This document shows positions 9,334-18,598 of a stretch of 64,000 bases of DNA, piece after piece. The stretch comes from an uncultured Chitinophaga sp. (GTDB lineage: Bacteria; Bacteroidota; Bacteroidia; Chitinophagales; Chitinophagaceae), in NCBI RefSeq assembly GCF_946479755.1, contig NZ_CAMLHC010000025.1, positions 51,668 through 115,667 on the forward strand, read 5' to 3'. Position 1 is the stretch's first letter; every line of letters starts with the position of its first letter. Position numbers and translations under genes: made by a program. A model generated the notes under the pieces. The model did no database searches. It worked only from the letters and a program-made list of their open reading frames with translations, and was not told the origin of the DNA.

Positions 9334-10524
9334 TTAAAGTTTTTCCAGCTCGTCTACCAGCTCCTGGGCCAGTTTCTGGATTTTGGACGTTTCAGCGTCT
9401 GCCAGTTTTCTGGCTTTCCGGGCGGCGGTCAGGCCCTCCTGCTTTTTCTTCAAGGTGAGGCATACCCATCCGAATGTACTCTGGATGCTATATTCTTCCG
9501 GTTCCAGGGCGACGGCCTTTTTCGACATTTTGTAGGCTTGTGGCAGGAAAGCAGCCATTTGGGGGTCCGCTTCACGTTTGCCGTTGAGGCGGCGCGCCAG
9601 GAAGCTCAGTTTTTCCGCATCTGCTTTCAGCACACCTTTCATGGCCCTGTCCGTCAATTGCACATATGCTTTCGCGTTGCCCTGCTGTTGATACCATTCG
9701 GCTTCCAGCATCACTGCCTGTTTCTGGCGGTCCGGGGATGTTGATTGCTTAAAATGCTGTAATCCTTCAAAGAAGCCTTTCTCATCCTTGTTGTAGATTT
9801 TCGGGTACAGCGTGCTGGAGATCAGGCGGTCAGTGAGCGCATCGCGTTCCTGCTGACCGGCATAGGAGGCAAACTGCGCCTGGTTGGACAGGTAGTATTT
9901 ACCCAGCCGGTCCTCTCCCGAACGGGCGATATTTTTAATGATCTTCCAGCCTAAGGGCGAATTCAGATCTTCTGCTGCCACTTTTTCGCTGATTTCTCCG
10001 CCGATTTTTTCTGCTGTACGACGGTCGGAACGTGCTACCGCCAGGTAATAGTTCAACAGGAACGGCACACTTCTTTCGCCGGCATTGTAGCGGGCAGACA
10101 GGGACGACATGCTGCGGTCCGGGTCTGTGGCCATACGGCCTTCTTCCAGGAACTCTTCCACAGACATGCGGGATCCGGTACGATGCACCACTTCTCCCTT
10201 ACCATTGATGAAAAGGTAAGTGGGGAAAGACTGTACATTGTATTTCTTTCTCAGCTCCACACCGTCGCCCTTCTCCATATCCTGTTTGGTGTTGATGAAA
10301 TGCTGGTTGTAGTAGTTGTAAACTTCCGGGACGTTGAACACATTTTTCTCCATCCATTTGCAGGGAGCGCACCAGGAGGTATAACAATCCAGGAATATCA
10401 GTTTATTTTCTTTGGCGGCCTGTTCCAGCGTGGCTTGCCAGGCTGCGTTGTTAAACGCTATTTCCTCCTGCGCCCTTGCGTTCAGCGCTACCAGCAGGCA
10501 GAGTATTGATAAAATCTTCTTCAT
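9334..10524 (-). CDS. secreted thioredoxin-fold protein
   Basis: This 396-aa protein has a signal peptide (about residues 1-18) and a thioredoxin domain at about 25-140 with the redox motif WCAPC (Cys52, Cys55) and the cis-proline stretch QSFPTYLF. The remaining 250 residues are helical and resemble TPR-like repeats. It is predicted to act in the periplasm as a thiol oxidoreductase. It is the last gene of the FecR-SusC-SusD unit, 50 bases after susD across a short hairpin. Thioredoxin or TlpA partners of SusCD pairs are common in Chitinophaga-type genomes, but their substrate is not known. Confidence 0.85.
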   Translation of the reverse strand: MKKILSILCLLVALNARAQEEIAFNNAAWQATLEQAAKENKLIFLDCYTSWCAPCKWMEKNVFNVPEVYNYYNQHFINTKQDMEKGDGVELRKKYNVQSFPTYLFINGKGEVVHRTGSRMSVEEFLEEGRMATDPDRSMSSLSARYNAGERSVPFLLNYYLAVARSDRRTAEKIGGEISEKVAAEDLNSPLGWKIIKNIARSGEDRLGKYYLSNQAQFASYAGQQERDALTDRLISSTLYPKIYNKDEKGFFEGLQHFKQSTSPDRQKQAVMLEAEWYQQQGNAKAYVQLTDRAMKGVLKADAEKLSFLARRLNGKREADPQMAAFLPQAYKMSKKAVALEPEEYSIQSTFGWVCLTLKKKQEGLTAARKARKLADAETSKIQKLAQELVDELEKL

Positions 10525-10539
10525 AAAAACGAGGGTTAT

Positions 10540-10564
10540 GCCCGGAGGAGCGGTACCTCCGGGC
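10540..10564. repeat. GC-rich intergenic hairpin between susD and thioredoxin genes
   Basis: GCCCGGAGG at 10540-10548 and CCTCCGGGC at 10556-10564 form a perfect 9-bp stem with a 7-base loop. There is no T tract, so it is more likely an mRNA-stability or partial-attenuation element inside the operon than a full terminator. Confidence 0.5.
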
Positions 10565-10574
10565 GGTACACGGT

Positions 10575-12023
10575 TTAGCGTTCGTACTGCGGAATGTCAG
10601 GATTCATTGCTAATACCTTTGGCGGTATCGGGAACACATAACGCTTGTCATTAGCAGGCAGCGTGTAGGTCTGTCCATTGTGCTTATGGGTAACGGTTTT
10701 AGCAAAACGGGCGTCTTTGTTCAGGCGCTTCAGGTCGGCCAGGCGGCTGTATCCCATCAGGGCCAGTTCTCTTCTGCGTTCTTCCAGCACCAGGCGGAGC
10801 GCCTCTTCGTTGTTGGCCGCTACCAGTGGCTGATTATTGATAATACGGCTGTTGCGCAGGGTATTGATCAGCTGCATTGCCCTGTCTTTGCTGCCTGTGC
10901 GGGCCTCCGCTTCAGCAGCATTCAGGTACAGTTCCGGCGTACCTACACCTAAGTTAAACTCAACATAGGCCGCCCATAATACACGACCCGGAAACAGTAT
11001 TTTATTCGGTCCAAACAGTGCTTCACCATCGCAATAGAACAGGCTAAAACGCTTATCTACAGCACCTGCCGGCAGGTTCTTCTTAAATACGCTGATCAGG
11101 TCCGGGTTCGCATATACCTCTGTAAATATGCTGGAGGAGCTGGCAGTGCCTCTCCTGAACCAGATGGTCTCCCTGTTGAGATGCCCATCAGGGAAAACAG
11201 TTGAATCCACCGGATTCCATACACGCCCCCAGGTCCCTTTCCGGATGTCATAAGCAGCATAGCTCATCAACGCATTATTGGCACTAAGCGCCTTGTTGAC
11301 ATTTTCCAGGGATGTTTTATAATCTCCCATATACAGGCTCACACGGCTCAACAAACCATAAGCGGCGCTCTTGCCTGGCTTCAGGCTGTTAGGCACTTTG
11401 TCCGGCAGGTTAGGCAATGCCTCTTCCAGGTCCTGCTTGATTTGGGCATATACAGCGGCTACACTTTTCCTTTCATAAGGTTTAGTGATGTCTTCCGTTA
11501 ACACCAGCGGAACTCCCAGGGCAGCAGCAGCGCTGGCAGGATCGTACTGTTCGGCATAGATATTTACCAATGTAAGGTATTCAAATGCACGGGATACCAG
11601 TGCCTGGGCACGCAACCGTTTTTTCTCCTGCTCAGAAGCATCTTTCACCGTCATCACGTTATTGATGACCGTGTTGCAGACAAAGATATTGTCGTAAGAT
11701 GGGTTCCATTGCGGGTCGTTATCGTTCTGTTCAAATATCTGCCCCGGTGCGAAACTATACAGGTTACGTTTATACACGCTGTAGAACGGATAAGACGCCG
11801 ACTGGTTTACGTCATTATCCTCGCCACCTTCCACATCATCTGTAATATAGGCCGGATAAGCTCCCACCGCAGCTACAAGATTGATATGGTTCATCAGCTT
11901 CTGATAGTCATCAAAATACTCGGGGATAGTATATCCTTTCGGTTTTATATCGAGGTATTTGTTACATGCGGGTAATGCTGCAAAGGATGCACCTGCCAGT
12001 AACAGTATGAATATTTTTTTCAT
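10575..12023 (-). CDS. SusD/RagB family nutrient-binding surface lipoprotein
   Basis: This 482-aa lipoprotein (lipobox LPAC, Cys20) opens with NKYLDIKPKGY, the classic SusD start, followed by TPR-like helices and the C-terminal family motif near the end (YVFPIPPKVLAMNPDIPQ). SusD proteins form the lid of a SusC TonB-dependent barrel on the outer face of the outer membrane. The gene lies 11 bases after susC, so it is translationally close. No glycoside hydrolase, lyase or sulfatase lies nearby, so the ligand may not be a polysaccharide. Confidence 0.95.
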   Translation of the reverse strand: MKKIFILLLAGASFAALPACNKYLDIKPKGYTIPEYFDDYQKLMNHINLVAAVGAYPAYITDDVEGGEDNDVNQSASYPFYSVYKRNLYSFAPGQIFEQNDNDPQWNPSYDNIFVCNTVINNVMTVKDASEQEKKRLRAQALVSRAFEYLTLVNIYAEQYDPASAAAALGVPLVLTEDITKPYERKSVAAVYAQIKQDLEEALPNLPDKVPNSLKPGKSAAYGLLSRVSLYMGDYKTSLENVNKALSANNALMSYAAYDIRKGTWGRVWNPVDSTVFPDGHLNRETIWFRRGTASSSSIFTEVYANPDLISVFKKNLPAGAVDKRFSLFYCDGEALFGPNKILFPGRVLWAAYVEFNLGVGTPELYLNAAEAEARTGSKDRAMQLINTLRNSRIINNQPLVAANNEEALRLVLEERRRELALMGYSRLADLKRLNKDARFAKTVTHKHNGQTYTLPANDKRYVFPIPPKVLAMNPDIPQYER

Positions 12024-12034
12024 GTTTGTTCCGT

Positions 12035-15000
12035 TTAGAAATTAACATTTACACCAATTGTATAGCTGGGAGGCACCAACGATCCCCTGGTGGCATTGAT
12101 GATAGTACCATTCCATACTTCCGGGTCCAGGTTCTGTTTATTGGCAGACCAGCGCCATACGTTCTGTACCTGGAAACTCAGCCGCATGCTTTGTATATAA
12201 GCTTTCTTCAGCAGTGTTGACGGAAGGTTGTAGCTCAGCGTTACATCGCGCAGTTTGATATAAGACGCCTTACTGATGTGTTTATCAGCACCATCCCACA
12301 GTGTAGTGGTGGTGGTAGAAGCGCCACTGAAATAAGCCGGGGCGAGGTCAGGGTTTTGTTCATCACCGGGCTTTTTCCAATAATTCAGCGCCAGGCGGTC
12401 CATATTACTGGTATAGTTCAGCTCAGGGAACTTGGTCAGATAAGGCGCTACCACATCTCTCATAACGTGGCCACCGTAGTAAATGAACATAAAGAACAGA
12501 TCAAAGTCTTTATAGTGCAGGGTATTCTGGAGAGAGGCAGAATAAGGCGGTACTGTTGTTCCACTGTATACCAGATCGGCCACAGTCAGGTTCTGCGTGG
12601 ATTTCACAATTTTTCCGTCTTTGGTATAAGCCTGCGGACGGCCGTTGGCGTCCAGGCCGGCATACCGGAGGCTGTACAAACCATCTAACGGAATACCTTT
12701 CCGGCGCTGTGCCTGGTACACATAGCCATATACTGAATTCTCAGACACGTCCAGGCGGGTCAGCTCATTCTTGTTATAGTTGAAGTTGAACGTAGTGTTC
12801 CAACGGAAATCCCTGGTCTTGAAATTCGTGCTGGTCAAAGTAATGTCTATACCACGGTTATACATGCTGCCGTAGTTAACAATGTAAGACTGCCAGCCCA
12901 GGGTAGGGTCTGCGGTCATGTATCCCAGCAGGTCGGAAGTATTCTTATTATAAAATTCAACAGAACCCGTCAGTCTGCCGGAGAGGGTGCTGAAGTCAAC
13001 ACCGATATTGGCTACCTTGGTTTTTTCCCAACGTAATCCGGCGTTAGGCGGGCTGTATACATAGGCTTGTGATTCATTGGTCAGGTAGTTGGTATTGTCG
13101 TCCATGGTGATCATGTAAGGACCTGCATCTTTCGGGATGTTGCCATTCACGCCGTAGGTAGTACGTACCGCCAGACGGTCCAGCCAGCTGATATCTCCGC
13201 CATCGGTCACCACATACATCAAACCTGCTGACCACATGGGTGTATATTGATATTTGGGGTCGGTACCGAACAGGTTAGACTGATCTATCCTGATGCTACC
13301 GGATGCGGTGAGCTTACGTTTGTAAGTATAGGAGGCATTACCATAGAAAGACACGAACCGGTCTTCGACGTCCCGGAAGCCTCTCTCTCTGTCTTTATTT
13401 CTGCTATCCAGTCTGAACTGGCCAAAAAGAGACTCCATATTTTTCAGGCTCTGGTTCAGCATCAGTTCATCAATCGGCTTATAGTTGAGGCTATACTCAT
13501 CATATCCATATTTATGGATATCGGTCGCGGTGCTCCGTACCTGGCGCCGTTCTGCGCCCGCCAATGCCTGGATTTCATGGTCATTACCGATCAGTTTATC
13601 GTAGTTCAATTGCAAACGCAGCATATTGGTGGATACGGTGCTTCTGTTTTCGTTAAACTGGCCACCCAGGGGCAGCAGGGATGCGGCAGCGGAAATAGGT
13701 GTGGCGTCGTTGAGCATGGTGGTGACCACGTTGGCGTTCTTACGGTACAACTGCTGTATGGTCGTATCCATGCGCTCAGCCTGGTAACGTACGTCCAGGG
13801 ACAGTCCGTTGATGATCTTGAAATTAGCGCCAACATTGAGGTTCAGGTAGTTACCTTTCCGGGTGTAGCGCTGCCTGTTGAGCTCCTCCAGCGGACGATA
13901 GGTTTCGTCCTGCAGGCCAAGGCCATTCAGGCGGTCAATTTCATACTGGGATTTGCTCAGGTACCATTGCGTAGGCTGCCCGTCCGGGTCACGCAGCATA
14001 TAATAAGAAGCCTTCCCTGTGTTGAAATTTTTCATTCCCAGAAATCCGTTATCATAATCTTCTTTGATGCTGCTTCCTAAAACGCCTACGTCTACACGCA
14101 TCCATTTGGTGAAGTTGAAGGTGTTGCGGAGGTTATAACCCAAACGTTGCGACTGCTGGGCTTTTTCGTACGGATTCGTACCAAGGTAGTTGACGGAGAG
14201 GCTGTAGCGATATTTTTCGCTGCCACCGGAGAGCGACAGGTTATGCTGGTTGGTCACCATGGCCTTGCGCAGCAGTTCATCTGTCATCTGGTCATAGCGG
14301 TCGTTATTACGAAATACGTTCAACGCGCTTTGCAGCTGCTCTTCCGTGATTTTACCGCCTTTCCGTTCGTAGAGCAGGCGATACACATCATTCATGGCTT
14401 TGCGGGGATCGATGGCGTTATAATCGCCCGAGCGGTAGTTGAACATGTCCCGCTGAAAATCTACCAGTTCAGCACTGGACATCCGGTTGCTATAGCCCCT
14501 GGATGGCAGCGGGGTGAACTTAATGGCGTTGTTATAGGTGATTCTCATGGCGCCGGGTTTGCCCTGTTTGGTTGTCATTACGATGACACCATTAGCGGCG
14601 CGGGCGCCGTAAATAGAGGCAGCGGTCGCGTCTTTGAGAACTGTTACGGTAGCAATATCAGATGGGTTGATCACCGCGCTGTCCCCTTCGAAGGGCATCC
14701 CGTCAATTACGTACAGGGGAGCAGTCTGGGTGCCCAGGGTGGTTACCCCGCGGATTTGCATTTTGCCTTTGTAGGAGGTCATCCCGGCGGCCATCCCTTC
14801 GAGGCGGTCCAGTATCCCTGTCTGCATTTTACCGGCCATATCGTCGGCGGAGATGGTAGAATAAGAGCCTGTAGCACGTTCTTTAGAGATGGTCTGGTAA
14901 CCGGTGCTTACCACGGAAATGCCTGCCAGTCGGCTGGAGAGCTGTTCCAGTTTGATTTGTATGCTGGTGTTTTTACCGACAGTCACTTCTTTTGTGTTGA

Positions 15001-15598
15001 AGCCTACATAGCGGATCACGAGTATATCGCCGGGTTTGGCGTCGATATTAAACCGGCCGTCCACATCGGAGATGGCGGAGCGGGTGGTCCCTTTGATCAC
15101 TACGGAAGCGCCCGGCAGCGCAGTACCGGAGCTGTCGGTAATGGTACCGGTCACAGGTATCGCTGCAATGGTTGCTGCCGCAGGTGGTGCTGCCAGCGTA
15201 TTTTTTTCCCGTTTGATGATCACCACCTTGTCTACAATCGTAAAGGTAAGGGGTTGCTCTTTGAAGCATTCCTTCAGCGCGGCCGACAGCTGCACGTTCT
15301 TCAGGTCCAGGCTGATATGGTCCGTCTGCTGCAGGTCCTCCTTGGAATACAGGAAAGAATATCCTGTTTGTTGTTGCATCTCCCTAAAAACCCTGGTTAA
15401 CGGTGCTTTCTTTACAGAAAGCGTTACTGTCTGTGCAAAAGTGCCCGCACTCACATGCATAAAGGCAGCCAGCAGTAACATGACAGTTAGTTTCATAATC
15501 TTCCAGATTTTTCTCCGGGCCGGACACCTGCCGGAGTGCTCATAAGCTGGCGGGTACAGGGTACCGCGCTGGGCTTGGAACCAAGCTCTTAAAATCAT
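12035..15598 (-). CDS. SusC/RagA family TonB-dependent outer-membrane transporter with STN domain
   Basis: This 1187-aa frame has a likelier start at 15496 (MKLTVMLLL..., about 1153 aa), which gives a clean signal peptide ending in GTFAQ. It contains an STN domain (about residues 55-110 of the long form) that signals to FecR, a carboxypeptidase-like beta-sandwich (GTITDSSGTALPGASVVIKG), a plug domain with the SusC signature (LKDATAASIYGARAANGVIVMTT), and a 22-strand barrel ending in F. It pairs with the SusD just downstream. The STN domain and the FecR gene upstream indicate substrate-induced sigma-factor activation. Confidence 0.95.
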   Translation of the reverse strand: MILRAWFQAQRGTLYPPAYEHSGRCPARRKIWKIMKLTVMLLLAAFMHVSAGTFAQTVTLSVKKAPLTRVFREMQQQTGYSFLYSKEDLQQTDHISLDLKNVQLSAALKECFKEQPLTFTIVDKVVIIKREKNTLAAPPAAATIAAIPVTGTITDSSGTALPGASVVIKGTTRSAISDVDGRFNIDAKPGDILVIRYVGFNTKEVTVGKNTSIQIKLEQLSSRLAGISVVSTGYQTISKERATGSYSTISADDMAGKMQTGILDRLEGMAAGMTSYKGKMQIRGVTTLGTQTAPLYVIDGMPFEGDSAVINPSDIATVTVLKDATAASIYGARAANGVIVMTTKQGKPGAMRITYNNAIKFTPLPSRGYSNRMSSAELVDFQRDMFNYRSGDYNAIDPRKAMNDVYRLLYERKGGKITEEQLQSALNVFRNNDRYDQMTDELLRKAMVTNQHNLSLSGGSEKYRYSLSVNYLGTNPYEKAQQSQRLGYNLRNTFNFTKWMRVDVGVLGSSIKEDYDNGFLGMKNFNTGKASYYMLRDPDGQPTQWYLSKSQYEIDRLNGLGLQDETYRPLEELNRQRYTRKGNYLNLNVGANFKIINGLSLDVRYQAERMDTTIQQLYRKNANVVTTMLNDATPISAAASLLPLGGQFNENRSTVSTNMLRLQLNYDKLIGNDHEIQALAGAERRQVRSTATDIHKYGYDEYSLNYKPIDELMLNQSLKNMESLFGQFRLDSRNKDRERGFRDVEDRFVSFYGNASYTYKRKLTASGSIRIDQSNLFGTDPKYQYTPMWSAGLMYVVTDGGDISWLDRLAVRTTYGVNGNIPKDAGPYMITMDDNTNYLTNESQAYVYSPPNAGLRWEKTKVANIGVDFSTLSGRLTGSVEFYNKNTSDLLGYMTADPTLGWQSYIVNYGSMYNRGIDITLTSTNFKTRDFRWNTTFNFNYNKNELTRLDVSENSVYGYVYQAQRRKGIPLDGLYSLRYAGLDANGRPQAYTKDGKIVKSTQNLTVADLVYSGTTVPPYSASLQNTLHYKDFDLFFMFIYYGGHVMRDVVAPYLTKFPELNYTSNMDRLALNYWKKPGDEQNPDLAPAYFSGASTTTTTLWDGADKHISKASYIKLRDVTLSYNLPSTLLKKAYIQSMRLSFQVQNVWRWSANKQNLDPEVWNGTIINATRGSLVPPSYTIGVNVNF

Positions 15599-15657
15599 AC
15601 TTTTGATTTTGGGTGATGAATAAAATTTCTAAACAGGACTTTTTAATGTTGCCCACC

Positions 15658-15686
15658 GGCCAGGGATACTGCGAATATCTCTGGCC
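15658..15686. repeat. hairpin between fecR and susC
   Basis: GGCCAG at 15658-15663 and CTGGCC at 15681-15686 pair, with a further inner GATA/TATC pairing, giving an imperfect 29-base dyad in the 122-base fecR-susC gap. The U tract on the minus strand is poor, so it may attenuate or process the transcript rather than stop it. Confidence 0.4.
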
Positions 15687-15720
15687 ATTTTTTTCAGGCG
15701 ATTATTGATTGGTTTTTGCT

Positions 15721-16851
15721 TTAAGGTTTGACGATAATTTTGTTTCCATCCACGATAAACGACACCCGGCCTGTCAGCTCCAGCATTTTCAGCAACCGTG
15801 ATACTGGTACATCCCGGGGGATGGTCCCCATAAAATGGTGACTGACATTCCCTTCAAAAATCACTTCCGCGCCATACCAGCGTGCTACCTGGCGCATTAC
15901 GGTGTGAATGTCGGCGTCGTTGAAGGCAAACTGCCCGTCTTTCCAGGCGGTGATGTCTTCCGTATCTACCGTATGCAGGGAAAATTGCCCGTTGGACTGC
16001 AGCTGCGCCTGTTGACCAGGTTTCAGCATATATGACTGTTCTTCTTTGTTCACTCGTACGGACCCTTCCAGCAACGTGGTACGGATCGCTTTTTCATCAG
16101 GATAGGCGTTGATATTAAAATGGGTGCCCAATACAGACACTTCCATGTCGCGGACTTTTACTTTAAATGGTTGCCGGGGATTCTGGCTCACTTCGAGATA
16201 AGCTTCGCCTTTTAGTTCCACTGTGCGGTCTTTGCCGGTAAAAGCGGTGGGGAAAGTAATGGAGGAGGCGGCATTCAGCCAAACTTTGCTGCCATCGGGT
16301 AAGGTAAGGCGGAACTGGCCGCCTGCCGGTGTGGTAAGGGTATTAAATACCGGCTGCAGAGAAGCGCCTGACCGTGCCTGGTACGCCAGCTGACCGTTGC
16401 CGGTGCGGGTAATGGTGCTGTTGCCCTGTGGCGCCAGCGTATCAGCTGCCATATCATCCAGCACTACAGTACTGCCGTTGGCCAGCGTCAACGTGGCTTT
16501 ATTGCCGCCCGGCTTAATATCATTATGAAATACAGATTTCTCTTTAACGGCTACGGCAGGGGGCTGCTTATGAGGGTAAAAGAAAACACCTCCTGCGGCT
16601 ACCAGTGCCAGCACCGCTGCGGCCGCAGCGGCGTAAGTCCACCGGTAGGAACGTTTCCGGGGCGCCTGAATCCGTCGCATGATGCGGTCATACATGACCT
16701 GGTGCAGCAATGCCTCGATCTCCGGTTCCAGTTCCGTCTCCCCGGCAGTTTCCAGCCGCTCACAATAACGGTCTACCAGCGCCTGCTCAGCGGTGGTGGC
16801 AGCGCCGTCCAGGTAACGGTTGACAAGTTCGTGAAAGGTATTTTTATCCAT
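15721..16851 (-). CDS. FecR family anti-sigma factor
   Basis: This 376-aa inner-membrane regulator has an N-terminal cytoplasmic sigma-binding part (about 1-70), one membrane helix at about residues 72-91 (alanine-rich, followed by GGVFFYPHK) and a periplasmic FecR domain (LPDGSKVWLNAASSITFP, then LGTHFNINAY). The C-terminal DUF4974-like STN-partner domain sits near residues 305-376 (FNDADIHTVMRQVARWYGAE). It should receive the signal from the SusC just downstream and control the sigma factor at 8562-9155. A sigma gene is not next to it, which is unusual. Confidence 0.93.
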   Translation of the reverse strand: MDKNTFHELVNRYLDGAATTAEQALVDRYCERLETAGETELEPEIEALLHQVMYDRIMRRIQAPRKRSYRWTYAAAAAAVLALVAAGGVFFYPHKQPPAVAVKEKSVFHNDIKPGGNKATLTLANGSTVVLDDMAADTLAPQGNSTITRTGNGQLAYQARSGASLQPVFNTLTTPAGGQFRLTLPDGSKVWLNAASSITFPTAFTGKDRTVELKGEAYLEVSQNPRQPFKVKVRDMEVSVLGTHFNINAYPDEKAIRTTLLEGSVRVNKEEQSYMLKPGQQAQLQSNGQFSLHTVDTEDITAWKDGQFAFNDADIHTVMRQVARWYGAEVIFEGNVSHHFMGTIPRDVPVSRLLKMLELTGRVSFIVDGNKIIVKP

Positions 16852-16957
16852 AGCCTGATAGGGAGTACCAGAATGGACCCCTTACCCTACGGCTGAATGA
16901 TCTTTTTTCAGAGATTTTTTATATAAATTAAATTATCAAGTTTAATCACCTGATGAT

Positions 16958-16993
16958 AAAATAATAAGCGCGGTAAGCCACGCTTATTATTTT
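16958..16993. terminator. A/T-rich terminator hairpin
   Basis: A perfect 13-bp stem (16958-16970 with 16981-16993) and a 10-base loop end in TTATTATTTT. It overlaps the stop codon of the NTF2-like gene on the minus strand and precedes the fecR promoter region, so it should stop transcription arriving from the right. It could work in both directions. Confidence 0.6.
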
Positions 16994-17322
16994 TATAGCA
17001 ATGGCCGGGGATCAAATACCACCCGGAGGGAACTGAGCTTGCCTTCCTTCAACTGATACCAGCTGCACCCGAAGACGGTTTTATCTCCCATGATATAATC
17101 GCACAGCACACATACGTCGTCTCCGTCTTCAAATATTTTGTGGACCGTGTATTTCATCTTCATACGGCCCATGTCTTCTATGTATACGTCGGCCCCGTCA
17201 CGGGAGCCCAATACGCCTACGAACTTAAAATCGGAAGTGAGCAATGCCCGGGCGGCCGCCATGTCTTCGTTGTTCAGCGCAGTGAGGAACTGCGCTGCGG
17301 TTTTTCCTGCGTGTGTCATCAT
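16993..17322 (-). CDS. SnoaL/NTF2-like family protein
   Basis: This 109-aa single-domain protein has the alpha+beta cone pattern of SnoaL_2/NTF2-like proteins (ALNNEDMAAARALLTSDFKFVG at the front, the buried DVCVLCDYIMG strand later). Such proteins are often small isomerases, cyclases or ligand binders; the substrate is unknown. It lies 79 bases downstream of a Crp/Fnr regulator on the same strand. The same gene order recurs at 27932-29021. Confidence 0.75.
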   Translation of the reverse strand: MMTHAGKTAAQFLTALNNEDMAAARALLTSDFKFVGVLGSRDGADVYIEDMGRMKMKYTVHKIFEDGDDVCVLCDYIMGDKTVFGCSWYQLKEGKLSSLRVVFDPRPLL

Positions 17323-17401
17323 TTACATTTTTTTATTCTGCACGCAAAGGTCGGGCCGCTGCTGGAATCCGCCCCGTGACGATCGTCACAAAAGGTTAAA
17401 G

Positions 17402-17956
17402 CTACCGCCGGCTACGGATCCGGCTCAACGTTTCCCGGGCCACACCCAGGAAAGAAGACAGCTGCGAAAGCGATATGCGCTGCAGCATCTCCGGATATTC
17501 TCGTTCCAGGTGAACATATCGCTCCTGCGCACTCATCAGTTTGAACAATGCCGCATGCTTTTCCTGCCGTGCGGCTATACGTTGCAGACAAAGCCGGCCC
17601 AGCGTTTCTATCTGTGGATCTTTGGCAGCAGCCGCCAGCAACAACTCGCGGTCAAACCGCACCACCTCCAGCGGTTCGCACGCCTGTATCGCAAAAGCGG
17701 ATTTCTCCCGCCGTCCGTAACTGTTGATATTGGTAGCAATATCACGCTCAAAAAAGAAGTCGGTGTTTATATCCACGCCGTCTTTATCGTAGAACGCCCT
17801 GCAGTAGCCATGGCTGATGAAAAACAAGGCATTACACACCTCGCCGGCTGGCAACAGGAATTCGCCCTTTCGGAATTGTTGTACAGTGAGGGCAGGCAAC
17901 AGCTGCTGCCAGTTATCTTCAGAAAAGGGCGTCAGGGAGTGGAGAAGTGCTTTCAT
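17402..17956 (-). CDS. Crp/Fnr family transcriptional regulator
   Basis: This 184-aa protein has a cyclic-nucleotide-binding-like beta barrel (about residues 10-120; FRKGEFLLPAGEVCNALFFI and the CRAFYD stretch) and a short C-terminal helix-turn-helix (ISLSQLSSFLGVARETLSRI). The Fnr four-cysteine cluster is absent, so it is not an Fnr-type oxygen sensor. It probably controls the NTF2-like gene just downstream. It is clearly related to the Crp/Fnr protein at 27932-28510. Confidence 0.88.
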   Translation of the reverse strand: MKALLHSLTPFSEDNWQQLLPALTVQQFRKGEFLLPAGEVCNALFFISHGYCRAFYDKDGVDINTDFFFERDIATNINSYGRREKSAFAIQACEPLEVVRFDRELLLAAAAKDPQIETLGRLCLQRIAARQEKHAALFKLMSAQERYVHLEREYPEMLQRISLSQLSSFLGVARETLSRIRSRR

Positions 17957-18067
17957 TGTGGGCGGTGCGCTACCAGGTGATCTTCAAATCAAAAAGTGAG
18001 CAATTTCATACTTCATGAAGATCCCAGAAGTCTTTTTTGCGCCCTCCAATATAATTTAGACGGCATT

Positions 18068-18529
18068 TCAATTTTTCGTTTGAAGATATTTATCGACAAC
18101 TTCCTTACCGTAGAATCGGGTTATTTCGTCTTTTTCTGCCTTATTCCCACGTTCGAACACCCGTTGGATCACCGCCCTCTTCTGCTTTTGCCAGTCAATG
18201 GTCTCCATCTTGGTATCCCAAAATAGTATTGGCCGAAATTTAGAAAGATCAGGATGTAAAGCTGTATTTTGTTTCCGTTTTTCCTCTTTAATTTCAAAGT
18301 AAACCTGCAAGATCATAAAATAGCCTTCCTCCAGCCCTAATGCGTCCTCTATTTTCAGCGCCAATGCAGTATTCATATTCCGCTTACCTTTTGTAATAGC
18401 GCCTAGTGTTTGAGGGTGTTCATTAATCGACAATGCAAAAGGCCTCTTTGCAAGCTTTCTATGCTTCAGCTCCATTTCCAGGACCAGTCCGGGATGTATC
18501 CCTTTTAATATGGATAAGTCTTGTTGCAT
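18068..18529 (-). CDS. HigA-like antitoxin HTH fused to DUF6922-like domain
   Basis: This 153-aa protein has an XRE/HigA-type helix-turn-helix at about residues 8-75, beginning with the HigA-like GIHPGLVLEMELK. The C-terminal part (about 95-150) has the FWDT...IDWQKQKRAVIQRVFERG pattern and an ITRFYGKE stretch of the DUF6922 family. Such proteins usually act as antitoxin and autorepressor next to a toxin gene, often a nucleotidyltransferase. Here the flanking genes are a LacI and a Crp/Fnr regulator, so no toxin partner is present. It may be a solitary antitoxin or a co-opted regulator. Confidence 0.65.
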   Translation of the reverse strand: MQQDLSILKGIHPGLVLEMELKHRKLAKRPFALSINEHPQTLGAITKGKRNMNTALALKIEDALGLEEGYFMILQVYFEIKEEKRKQNTALHPDLSKFRPILFWDTKMETIDWQKQKRAVIQRVFERGNKAEKDEITRFYGKEVVDKYLQTKN

Positions 18530-18598
18530 ACTTCAAATATAAGCAAATTTGCTTACATCTCAAAATGAATACAAACGACTCATTATCAAAAGGTAAAG

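Noticed and set aside
14147..15400. 417-codon open frame antisense to susC
   Set aside because: It lies wholly inside the strong SusC gene, has no family motif and reads as a reverse-strand shadow of conserved SusC codons.
12035..16851. Polysaccharide utilisation locus
   Set aside because: SusC and SusD are present, but there are no glycoside hydrolases, lyases, sulfatases or esterases in or near the unit, so a glycan substrate cannot be claimed.
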